Source of the DNA: Lysinibacillus sp. G4S2 | GTDB taxonomy: Bacteria > Bacillota > Bacilli > Bacillales_A > Planococcaceae | Length of the DNA: 64,000 bases | NCBI RefSeq assembly: GCF_030348505.1 | Contig: NZ_JAUCFJ010000002.1 | Span: forward strand, 4,778,001-4,842,000 | Reading direction: 5' to 3' | In this document: positions 17,501 to 25,003 of the stretch, piece after piece | Position numbering within the stretch: the stretch's first letter is position 1 | How the letters are laid out: each line of letters opens with the position of its first letter | Made by a program: the position numbers and the translations under genes | Notes under the pieces: generated by a model | What the model was told of the DNA's origin: nothing | Seen by the model: only the letters and a program-made list of their open reading frames with translations | Databases searched by the model: none

Positions 17501-19998
17501 AGGTTATACGCAAATTGAATATGATGGTCTTGTTCATTTCTTACTTCTTTTAATCGGTAAGTTGTTTCTGTTATTTGTTCAAATACATATATCAATCGTG
17601 TATCATGCTCAAACAAATGATACTCCTCACCTGTATTTGTTAAGGTCATTCTTTCTCGCTTGTTAAAATACGGCAAGTTTATTGGTAAAATTGGAAATCC
17701 AACTGCACGACCATCCGTCACAACAATCCCAATCAGGTCTTCTTCTTCAAAAATCTCTAAGGCTAAATCGTATGTAAAATGCATACCATGACCTGTTAAG
17801 CCAATGCGGCTACTATCACTGTACCAAGCTCGTTCCCATGAAAGGGGGATAGGTCCAGGTAGTTCAAAGTCGACGCCTTCATAAATCATACGCCCTGTGA
17901 TTAAATCAACAGGCTCAAATCCTCTTTTACAGAATTTTTTACTTAACCCTTGTGTACAATTAAATTTCTTTAATACCCCATGATTAAATTTCGTTAGCCC
18001 AGTCTTGGCCATGGCCTTCATACCGTCTACTGCCTTCGACGCAGCGAGCAATTCATCCATCGATGAAATGACTTTATCTGCTGCCGTCTTCACGCTCTTA
18101 GATCCTTTATTGGCTAGTGCCGCTACTGTATCTAGCGTTTTAGATACTTTCGAATAAGCTGCTTTCATCCCTTTTATTGCTTTGGATGCATCAACTGCTT
18201 TATCCGCAGCTTTTGCGGCTGTCACTGCTGCATCTGCAGCTTTTGCCGCTTTACCGGCTTTATAGGCTGTTTTTGCTGCATCACCAACTACTGGGACTGC
18301 ACCTACTATGTTCATGGCTGCTCCCATGTAGTCTCCTCTTGCCAAGCTAATTCCGGCATTCGCTATATCTGCAAATGTACCTATGACAGGAATAAATCCA
18401 GCGACATCTAGTGCTACACTTACGCCATCTAATAATTTACTAAAGAAGCCTTTTTTCTCTTTCTTCTCTTCTTGCTTTTTCGGGAAAATTACGTCAACTT
18501 TCGACGTGGCTTCGATTGCTTCTGCATTTAACTTCGGTGGTTGGCTTTTCTTCTCTGTACCTTCTTGATCAATGAGCGTACTGATTAACTGGGTGTCAGT
18601 CGCAAGGATCACGTGGCTTTTCTCCTGCGCTGATATAGCAATCCATTCTTCCGCCTTCACGGAGAGCTCTTTCATCCCACTAATTTCGAGTGTTTCATCT
18701 GCTGCTATCATGATGGTACTGTTACTTTGAAATGTTACGCCGTCTCCATCATCCATCTTTAAGTCCAATACCCCATCTACTGCACTAAAACTAATATCTC
18801 CAACACCTAATGTTACATCTTTCCCAGCATTGGTCGCCAAGGACTTAACGGTCGTATCCGCCATTTTCTTCGTCTGCTTTTGCCCACCCTCTGCTGTGAC
18901 TGGATTAACACGCACCGAGCTGATGACGATGGCCTCTTCTTCCACTGCACTTGGAAAATGCAATTGGGCACGCGCGCCTATTTGGGGCATTAAATACATA
19001 ACACTATTGGCATCTGCTGAATAAGCAAACCAATGTGCTTTTTCTTTATCTTGGTTTTTATCTATATCTAAATGAATTTTAACGGTGTTTTGCGTGACAT
19101 CAATGATCTTTCCTGTAAAGGCTGCACCAATGAGATCTAAATTACGTACTAATCGCTGACGAATACTTTTCTCTGGTTGGCCAGTATATTGAAACTTCAA
19201 CACACCTTTATCAAGATAGATTTCCCGAGCCGTTATAACATAGGATCTTCCCTTTAATTGCACCAACGTACCTAAGTCATGGGCTTCCGTGCTTTCAAAC
19301 TCACAGAAGGTATAATCGGCTTCACTCACATCCGTACCATCATTTTCAGTAATCAAACGATACGAATCTACATCCATACGTAATACAGAAGGCAGATGAT
19401 CGATAGTTACGCTTTTTCTACTTTGAGGTGTACCAAGCCAAAATCGAGCACCCTTTCCTTTTAAATCAGGAAAAACAACCGCATGCAAACGGGAGGCCAT
19501 TCTTTTAATAAATTCCCAGTCTGTTTCTAAGTATTGAATCGAAATTTGACCAATGGCCTGACCGTTAGAAGCTCGGTCGATATAATCCCCTTGAGGATAG
19601 GCTCCCACGATGTTATTGATTAACTGCACATACGTCATATTCGCATCTTGAAAAGAACGTGAGCGCTTCTCAATATCCATATTTGCTGTAAATGATACCG
19701 CCTCAACGGAGACATAGTGCACGCCTTGTGATGCCTGCAACTCCGCATTTTCAATTCTTCCTGAGAATAATATGTCACTGTTTCGTCCAAATTTCACGAC
19801 CACTTCATCTGTATGACTGACCCGCTGAATATATTTTTGCGCTTGCTCTTCAGCGATCATTCCCTTAAAGTACAGTCTCGCATGGTCATTACCCTTATGT
19901 TTGATTGTTAGTTTATCTATATGAATAAGTGGATAAGCCCATTCGAGTTTAAGATCCTCATACGTACTAACAATGTGTACTTCTTTTTCTCCAGACAT
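14530..19998 (-). CDS. VgrG-Rhs fusion toxin with C-terminal GIY-YIG nuclease
   Basis: This 1822-residue protein is a chain of four parts. Residues 1-370 are VgrG-like: a phage tail-spike hub with QYLETDWEFIKRMASRLH near 160, then an OB-fold (GKIIDVTQNTVKIHLDID, about 296-366). Residues about 370-480 are beta-rich. A hydrophobic Ala/Gly-rich stretch (DVAGFIPVIGTFADIANAGI, about 525-580) is followed by an Ala/Lys coiled region. The Rhs shell starts at about 695 (LITGRMIYEGVDFELPGP), carries YD repeats and closes with PVEGMYTQQDPIGLEG and SVDPFGL at about 1665-1705. The tip has the GIY-YIG pattern: Tyr in YFYRT, YVGKANDLYKRLTDH near 1743 and Glu in ILENNLIKKFG near 1786. Such tips cut DNA. The start has GGAGG upstream. 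No signal peptide is present. Confidence 0.93.
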   Translation of the reverse strand: MSGEKEVHIVSTYEDLKLEWAYPLIHIDKLTIKHKGNDHARLYFKGMIAEEQAQKYIQRVSHTDEVVVKFGRNSDILFSGRIENAELQASQGVHYVSVEAVSFTANMDIEKRSRSFQDANMTYVQLINNIVGAYPQGDYIDRASNGQAIGQISIQYLETDWEFIKRMASRLHAVVFPDLKGKGARFWLGTPQSRKSVTIDHLPSVLRMDVDSYRLITENDGTDVSEADYTFCEFESTEAHDLGTLVQLKGRSYVITAREIYLDKGVLKFQYTGQPEKSIRQRLVRNLDLIGAAFTGKIIDVTQNTVKIHLDIDKNQDKEKAHWFAYSADANSVMYLMPQIGARAQLHFPSAVEEEAIVISSVRVNPVTAEGGQKQTKKMADTTVKSLATNAGKDVTLGVGDISFSAVDGVLDLKMDDGDGVTFQSNSTIMIAADETLEISGMKELSVKAEEWIAISAQEKSHVILATDTQLISTLIDQEGTEKKSQPPKLNAEAIEATSKVDVIFPKKQEEKKEKKGFFSKLLDGVSVALDVAGFIPVIGTFADIANAGISLARGDYMGAAMNIVGAVPVVGDAAKTAYKAGKAAKAADAAVTAAKAADKAVDASKAIKGMKAAYSKVSKTLDTVAALANKGSKSVKTAADKVISSMDELLAASKAVDGMKAMAKTGLTKFNHGVLKKFNCTQGLSKKFCKRGFEPVDLITGRMIYEGVDFELPGPIPLSWERAWYSDSSRIGLTGHGMHFTYDLALEIFEEEDLIGIVVTDGRAVGFPILPINLPYFNKRERMTLTNTGEEYHLFEHDTRLIYVFEQITETTYRLKEVRNEQDHHIQFAYNLKGFLSQVTDSVGRVLEVTTNEVGRMTEVALRHQTSREVLVRYVYNDDQDLIEIQDALGQSTHIKYVKHLMMQKIDRNKNSFYWRYDGPTTGARVIKTWGDGNVLAGELSYHEGYNEITNSLGHKSYYYFNEDNLCTKIVHPDGSEVSYEYNEDFELLQEVDEDGRVTAYSYDEWANPVTITLADGSTVSSQYDEKDRMIRVVNAEGGSRQWIYNEDGTLQANILEDGTKTEFSYNEHRLIESVTNAQGHMVSLAYDADLNLSQVTLPDGTSSTWAYDRRGNCTTTTNPLGATEKYRYDSLNRLIRANLSDDNDVQLKYNAYDEVVFAKDNHTQVAFDYTILGSLVSREQGGKKVKFTYDTEEQLTAVINEKGEAYQFERDAKGNIIKDIDFDDMERTYERSLAGLVQRIQRPGDRWTAYQHDNLGNVIRADYYDDTWETFGYDKNGSLIETENEHVTVKLERDPTGQVIKEWQNDHWIASSYDELGSRSQITSSLGAKIDVARNEMGNVSQITASRLEQENWTATMQYNELGQEIERILPGDVISKWQYDVAGRPTHHRISSQNRDTRRRVYNWDANNRLRSVVNELTGVKVTYGYDEFSNLVWSNQGGQFDFLHRSVDDVGNLYETKEKTDRVYGAGSRLLETKESTFSYDDEGNLIQKLEKNGDTWKYEYYGNGMMSKVIKPDNTEVTFKYDSLGRRIEKCSDEKTMKFVWDGNTILHEYFLQNNLDKFENLDEYSSQNKSEIPDNLVTWVFNDGFVPSAKITSEGNYSIISDYLGTPVAAYDEKGKKVWSAELDIYGRVIEFTDEQDFIPFRYQGQYSDEETGLYYNRFRYYSPVEGMYTQQDPIGLEGKNPTLYGYVRNSLISVDPFGLKPTEKWMRDYLREFLGPDLHEGGAYFYRTIDQRDGQEKWYVGKANDLYKRLTDHMRSSKLEARFMETVGVIVNLGGSSSDHFILENNLIKKFGDEPLANKIASPGNSLESKKIKCP

Positions 19999-20031
19999 TG
20001 TATTACTAACCTCCTTTCAACCGATTTTCTC

Positions 20032-20430
20032 TTAAAAACCTTGTATTGGTATTTCCAATTCCTCTTGCCCGTCATGAACAATATCGATTTTGCCTCCACC
20101 TGCTGAGCATTGCGTATGGCAGCGGCTTAATAACGCTTGCTTCCCCTCGACATTGACATTTTCCATCCCTTCCAACCAATCAATGGAACAGACTGGCGTG
20201 CACGGTTTTTTCAACTTTAAGCAGACACCAAAAGTTGGAATGTTATCAGGGTTTCGATCTCCTACATTCATCACGGCCTTCTCTTTGATAAATACGCCAT
20301 GATCTTGCGGCAAGTTCAAATAATTTAGATGGCTACCATGCTCACAGGCAATGATTGCCCCATGTACTACATAACTAAATTGCTCCTGTTCCGAACCTTC
20401 TGTCTCTAAATTTTCCACAACTTGAGCCAT
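20032..20430 (-). CDS. DUF4280 PAAR-like tip protein
   Basis: This 132-residue protein has the DUF4280 pattern: VVHGAIIACEHGSHLNYLNL near the start, then NVGDRNPDNIPTFGVC, KKPCTPVCSIDW and a Cys-rich end SRCHTQCSAGGGKIDIVHDG. DUF4280 proteins are PAAR-like cones that cap VgrG-type spikes. The five conserved Cys/His clusters could bind a metal. The gene lies 33 bp ahead of the VgrG-Rhs gene, in the same direction, so it probably caps that protein or the separate VgrG. Ribosome binding site AAAGGATGG precedes the ATG. Confidence 0.88.
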   Translation of the reverse strand: MAQVVENLETEGSEQEQFSYVVHGAIIACEHGSHLNYLNLPQDHGVFIKEKAVMNVGDRNPDNIPTFGVCLKLKKPCTPVCSIDWLEGMENVNVEGKQALLSRCHTQCSAGGGKIDIVHDGQEELEIPIQGF

Positions 20431-20513
20431 TAGGAATCCATCCTTTCGTATCGCTTTGACACTGTTTCAAACTACTGTTCAACAGTGTTTTGGGCTGATT
20501 TAACAGACATTGT

Positions 20514-21011
20514 CTATCGTCTTGCTAGTCTTACTCGCTGCAACTGAATCCCGAGAAATGGTCGTCGCAGCATACTTTCCGCCACATCTAAATTGACGAT
20601 GGTGAAAGATTCCTTTTTGCCGTCGACTTGAAAAATACAATCTAGTTCCACCTTCTTAGGGTCAATCACGAGTTCCTTTATTTGTCCGTCTGGATAATAA
20701 ATCGTCTCATCGGCAATACAGTTCTTCTTCACAATGTCCATAAGCCAATGCACACGCTGTGTCCCTTTCTTCACATCCGTAAAGACGATAGCTGTAAACT
20801 CTAAGTTATCCTCGTATTTCACTAACAACTCTTTTAGATCATCAGACACGATTCTTTTGGGCTTCTCTAAATAATCCAGATAGATCGCATTCTCTTTCTC
20901 TACCACTTCCCCGAATACAGACGAACAGACAAAGTTATCATCGAGGTCTGTCTTGAAAGGAATAATTGGATTTGTAATGCTTTGATCTTGCCGAACAATA
21001 AAATACTCCAT
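20514..21011 (-). CDS. Imm11-like protein of the VgrG-Rhs operon
   Basis: This 165-residue protein begins MEYFIVRQDQSITNPIIPFK and ends SFTIVNLDVAESMLRRPFLG, then IQLQRVRLARR. The order of a short strand start, a central YLDYLEKPKRIVSDDLKELL and a final LDVAES(M/L)LRR is the Imm11/DUF1629-like arrangement found beside VgrG-Rhs genes in Bacillales. Its place upstream of the PAAR and Rhs genes, not behind the toxin, argues against simple tip immunity. An adaptor role in loading is possible, and is inference. Confidence 0.65.
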   Translation of the reverse strand: MEYFIVRQDQSITNPIIPFKTDLDDNFVCSSVFGEVVEKENAIYLDYLEKPKRIVSDDLKELLVKYEDNLEFTAIVFTDVKKGTQRVHWLMDIVKKNCIADETIYYPDGQIKELVIDPKKVELDCIFQVDGKKESFTIVNLDVAESMLRRPFLGIQLQRVRLARR

Positions 21012-21050
21012 CTCTTCCTCCTATACCTATCATTTCTGTCGATTTCACAG

Positions 21051-22148
21051 TTAATGAATCCATTGAATATCTTCTATCTGCTCTGGGCTAAATCTACATT
21101 TCTCTTGATCACGTTTAAAGAAGGTAGCTCCTTTTAAATTGGCACCTGTAAAATTAGCACCTGTGATCTGCGCAAACTCAAACCTTGCATTTTCCAAATT
21201 AGCATCTCTAAAATCAGTACCCAGGTAGCACGCAACTTCTCCATCGGAAAGCCTCAGCGTTTTTCCCTGTACATGCGTAAAATTAGCGCCTACTAAATTG
21301 GCATTTCGAAAATCAGCATCTTGAATGGCTGCATAAGAAAAATCAACATTCACTAACTTACAATCTACAAAACTAGTACCAATGCAAACACTTTGTTTCA
21401 ATGAAGCACCTTCTAAGTCACTCCCATTGAAATTTGCATAGGAAAAGTCCATTTGATTGAAATGTTTTTGCTGTAATGGTAGGCTTGAGAAGTTTTCAAA
21501 CGTATACGATTTGTCCGTCTCGTTTTTCTCTAACCATGAGAGCAGATTGTTTTCCTCTCGTTCCCGTTCATCATTGATTGCAACATCTTCACTAAACCCT
21601 TTATATTCACCGACACGAAATCGCAAGCACGCTGCTCGTTGAAAATTGATTGCAGGGACGCTTTCTTTTTGATAGCGAAACAAGTAGCGTACCAATTGAA
21701 TGATATATTGATGAAACAGAATGACGATCTGTTGAATAATTGCTCGTACATCAGCAGATTGAATAGTGATATATGGTTTTCTTTCTCTTTCAAGCGTTTT
21801 TTGTAAATCTATCATCGCCTCACTAAGCCAGTCTGCTTCATACTGTGCCGTGCATTCTACCCAATCGTAATACCAGGTTTCTCCATATGCTTCTAGCAAA
21901 TACGTACACTTATTTTCTAGTAATGATGTCCGTAGCAATGAAAAATGGATAAAGGCAACTGGCGCTAACTTTTCCTGTTTTTGCTGATCTCTAATATTCG
22001 CAAACAGCTGTTCAAGTGCGTTTATGATTGGTTGTAGCAAAACTTCCTTCTCTTGGCGAAACTGTCGATCAACCTTCTCTTGCAACCGGCTGACATGAAC
22101 TGACACGCATTCATCCATAAAATGCTGTAATGCTTCTTCTCGTTTCAT
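21051..22148 (-). CDS. Pentapeptide-repeat protein of the VgrG-Rhs operon
   Basis: This 365-residue protein has a helical N-terminal half (residues 1-210, with HVSRLQEKVDRQFRQEKEVL and a hydrophobic FHQYIIQLVRYLFRY) and a C-terminal half of A(D/N)(L/F)xx pentapeptide repeats from about 230 to 350, for example ADFRNANLVGANFTHV and ANFTGANLKGATFF. The repeats should form a right-handed quadrilateral beta-helix. It starts 15 bp behind the VgrG gene. In such operons a structural or adaptor role between spike and cargo is plausible; gyrase-protection roles known for other pentapeptide proteins cannot be ruled out. Confidence 0.85.
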   Translation of the reverse strand: MKREEALQHFMDECVSVHVSRLQEKVDRQFRQEKEVLLQPIINALEQLFANIRDQQKQEKLAPVAFIHFSLLRTSLLENKCTYLLEAYGETWYYDWVECTAQYEADWLSEAMIDLQKTLERERKPYITIQSADVRAIIQQIVILFHQYIIQLVRYLFRYQKESVPAINFQRAACLRFRVGEYKGFSEDVAINDEREREENNLLSWLEKNETDKSYTFENFSSLPLQQKHFNQMDFSYANFNGSDLEGASLKQSVCIGTSFVDCKLVNVDFSYAAIQDADFRNANLVGANFTHVQGKTLRLSDGEVACYLGTDFRDANLENARFEFAQITGANFTGANLKGATFFKRDQEKCRFSPEQIEDIQWIH

Positions 22149-22163
22149 GCATCCACATCCTCA

Positions 22164-23696
22164 CTAATTTGCTCGTACTTCCGTTCCTTTAATCTCCATT
22201 TTGTCTTCCATCTTGATTGAATTTTCTTTACAAGTCATCTCAATTTTTTCATTGGCATTAATCATAATTTGCTTCGCATTGATGGCGACTTTCTCTGTTG
22301 CTTGTAAAGTAATATTTTTATCACTTATGATCGAAATTCCATTATCATCCATTAATGAAATCATTAATCCTCCACCAGATATGACAATCCGATCAGGTGC
22401 AAGTAGAATTTGTTTACCATGCTTCGTTCTGAGTGTTTTGACATCTGGATCAGCCATCCGTGCTGGATCTTGGCGACTATCCTCTGGTGGTGCAGGTCTT
22501 GCCCCACCGCCGCCACCGCCACTAGCACTGCCACTTCCACCGCCTCCTGGACTAGGCGGATTCGTCGCTGCTAACATCGAACCAGATTGTGGTGGTGCTT
22601 TTGAGACGGAACTAATCGCAATCCCTTCACTCTCACGATTGCCTGGGAAGTAGATTCTCACATTGTCAGATAGCTCCGGCATGAAGTACCATCCTGTATT
22701 ATCTTCTGATGCATAGATTGTTGAATATGGAAACCAATAAGCCGTATCCTTTTCTTGACCCTCATCGAAATCGACGTGAATTCGAATTTTGTCCCCCGCA
22801 ACATCAATTACTTTTCCTTGAATAGAAGCACCAATAATGGCTTGATTGTAAGTAGTGTGAACACTGAAACCGTTCTGAGGTGTTAACGTATAGATATGCT
22901 TGAATAAACCATCTTTTAGCGTCGAGAAGATTTTATAGACATACAATGTTTTTGATTGGAAAGTAACTTCATTACCTATTTTGTATGGTTGAAGCGATTC
23001 TACTTCATAGTACATGTAGTCACTATCGGTAATACTGTCGAGATGATTTTTACTGGAGACAAGGAAGTTACCGATCGCTTTTTTTACTCGATAATTGATG
23101 GCCTCCATTTCCGGCGTACCCCCAGCTTGAAACGGGACACCGAAGTAAAACTTTGCGGCTGAATGTACCGTGTCTGGCACTAAGCCCGTATGAAATCGCG
23201 ATGCCATTCGTTTAAGAAACTCCCAATCTGTCTCTATATATTGCATTGTGAAGTTACCAAGATTAGCCCCATTCGTAACACAATCCATGAAATCTGCACC
23301 GTTTTGATCGGCAATACATACATCTATTAATTCACTATATGGCATACTTGCATTTTGATAGGTTTGGTTTTTCTTTTTAACATCTAGCACATACGTATGC
23401 GAAACCGCCTTAACCTCTAAATAATAGGTGCCCAACACCGATTTCACTTGTACATCTAACGCCAGTCCATTAAAAATAGGCATAGCTTGTCCATCACTAG
23501 TGATTTGCAATACTTCAATAGCCGTTTCTGCATCTGTCATATAGACATAGGAATCTTCGAGTTCATCCGGGATCACGCCTGTTAAATGCAATGTAGCATG
23601 CTCATTCATCTGTTGTGTGATTTCGATTTGATTGACGCGAATATTATAGGGCATCACAATGATATCTTTATACGTTAAGGCTGTTTCTTTTGTCAT
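22164..23696 (-). CDS. VgrG/Pvc8-like spike protein
   Basis: This 510-residue protein has the gp27-like hub domain (residues 1 to about 285, with QYIETDWEFLKRMASRFHTG near 150), a gp5-like OB-fold (GKVIDVAGDKIRIHVDFDEG, about 289-355), a Gly/Ser-rich linker (about 375-400, GGGGSGSASGGGGGG) and a C-terminal beta region (KTLRTKHGKQILLAPDRIVI onwards) as in spike needles. It is homologous to the N-terminus of the VgrG-Rhs fusion. Its ATG overlaps the stop of the preceding gene by four bases. It probably forms the trimeric spike that carries the PAAR tip. Confidence 0.9.
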   Translation of the reverse strand: MTKETALTYKDIIVMPYNIRVNQIEITQQMNEHATLHLTGVIPDELEDSYVYMTDAETAIEVLQITSDGQAMPIFNGLALDVQVKSVLGTYYLEVKAVSHTYVLDVKKKNQTYQNASMPYSELIDVCIADQNGADFMDCVTNGANLGNFTMQYIETDWEFLKRMASRFHTGLVPDTVHSAAKFYFGVPFQAGGTPEMEAINYRVKKAIGNFLVSSKNHLDSITDSDYMYYEVESLQPYKIGNEVTFQSKTLYVYKIFSTLKDGLFKHIYTLTPQNGFSVHTTYNQAIIGASIQGKVIDVAGDKIRIHVDFDEGQEKDTAYWFPYSTIYASEDNTGWYFMPELSDNVRIYFPGNRESEGIAISSVSKAPPQSGSMLAATNPPSPGGGGSGSASGGGGGGARPAPPEDSRQDPARMADPDVKTLRTKHGKQILLAPDRIVISGGGLMISLMDDNGISIISDKNITLQATEKVAINAKQIMINANEKIEMTCKENSIKMEDKMEIKGTEVRAN

Positions 23697-24337
23697 CCAA
23701 CAACACCTTCTTCATCTAATAATTTATTTTCGATCAAGATAGTTTCCATCATGCCGTAAGCAATGGGTTTCCAAATGTTCATTTCTTTTTTCAAACAATT
23801 AATCGAACCCATCGTCACATTCTTGCCTACTATAAACAAAAACATTAAATTATAAATCTTGTTATCTAGTGCTGGCGTGATGAAATCGAAGTAACCAATT
23901 TGTGCACCGTTCACATCATTCATGCCGATATCCAACATTTTTGCAGTTGGCTGCGTTTTTTGAAGGATAGTCATCATGGCCTCTGTGAAGTCTTCTAATT
24001 CCTCTTCCTTAATCTGTTGTTCCATCATTTTCATCGTGACGTTGATTGATGTACTTTCACTTGTATAGATATACTCGGGTCTACGGCTTGATGGATATTT
24101 AATATCCATTAATTCCTGTTCCATCACTTCGAATGTTGCAGGAATGCACATTTTGATTTGATTCTCATAAAAACCAAGTTCTGTAAACTCAATTGTTTCA
24201 TCCTCGATCTTTAGCTGACCTTCTTTAATCGCTTTAACAATGTCCGTATGTAATAATTGGTTTTCGATGTTCTCCATCCGTTTCTTCTGCCTTGCATGCT
24301 TCGTCATCTCGATAACTTCTTCATCCATGAAATTCAT
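23693..24337 (-). CDS. DcrB/EagR-like putative chaperone, first gene of the VgrG-Rhs operon
   Basis: This 214-residue protein has a short charged helix (about 10-45) and then a DcrB-like region: IKMCIPATFEVMEQELMDIK, YPSSRRPEYIYTSESTSINV, a charged helix QQIKEEELEDFTEAMMTILQ, and AQIGYFDFITPALDNKIYNL followed by a strand LMFLFIVG. In proteobacteria, EagR (DUF1795, DcrB-like) chaperones bind the hydrophobic N-terminal segments of Rhs effectors, and the Rhs protein here has such a segment. The gene opens the operon, with AAAGGAGAG before the ATG. Similarity is by pattern only. Confidence 0.6.
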   Translation of the reverse strand: MNFMDEEVIEMTKHARQKKRMENIENQLLHTDIVKAIKEGQLKIEDETIEFTELGFYENQIKMCIPATFEVMEQELMDIKYPSSRRPEYIYTSESTSINVTMKMMEQQIKEEELEDFTEAMMTILQKTQPTAKMLDIGMNDVNGAQIGYFDFITPALDNKIYNLMFLFIVGKNVTMGSINCLKKEMNIWKPIAYGMMETILIENKLLDEEGVVG

Positions 24338-25003
24338 TGTGTTCTCTCCTTTGTGGTCGATTCTTTTTTCTCTATCTCAAAGCCTTGTATTTTTTGCTTT
24401 CCTATTAAATACACCGATCATTTATCTCAGCAATCCATAGATGCTATTTGTTATTAATTTTATTTTTTTCAGTAATATCCCAGTATTAATTACATATATG
24501 GAATACGAACCATTAAATGGCTATTTTTCATTAAATATGCTAATAAACCAAAGATAAAAAGTCAACATCCATACGAACTATTATTCTGAATAAACAAAAA
24601 AATAATACTGAAGGTCGGGAAAATTTGAATTTTAGTAGTTAGATATACAGTGTGAGAGAAGGATAAAGTGATACTTTAAGCAGTGGGTAGAAGAAATGTA
24701 ACTGTGTCGTACTGCGAATTTATTCATGGCGGAGAGAATAATTATAAGTTGATATGATGGTAAAGGTAAGCTCGCATTAATGAGAATAATATCCTAATGA
24801 TACGTTTTTAATGAATAAAAATATGAGATCAAAGGGCTTATTAAATCCGTGGGCTTTTTCACAAACAAAGAAGAGATCAGGTACTTTAAATTAAGCAACA
24901 AAAAAGAGGGGTTCTTTGCCCCTCTTTGCTATCTACGGTCCATCTCAATGCCTGTGCCAACAAATGTTGGAATAAAGAATATAGTTGACATCTCTCTGGG
25001 AAA
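24338..25003. other. Intergenic region upstream of the VgrG-Rhs operon
   Basis: This 666-bp AT-rich stretch holds no credible gene. It must contain the operon promoter, but I see no box pair clear enough to call. Its right end holds the terminator at 24899-24930. Confidence 0.6.
24899..24930 (-). terminator. Terminator of the YceG-protease gene
   Basis: AAAGAGGGGCAAAGAACCCC, then TCTTTTTTGTT, on the minus strand, about 75 bp behind the stop at 25004. Confidence 0.85.

Noticed and set aside
22201-22653. Plus-strand frame of 150 codons opposite the VgrG gene
   Set aside because: A shadow of the Gly/Pro-rich linker and beta region of VgrG; no ribosome site and VgrG is clearly real.
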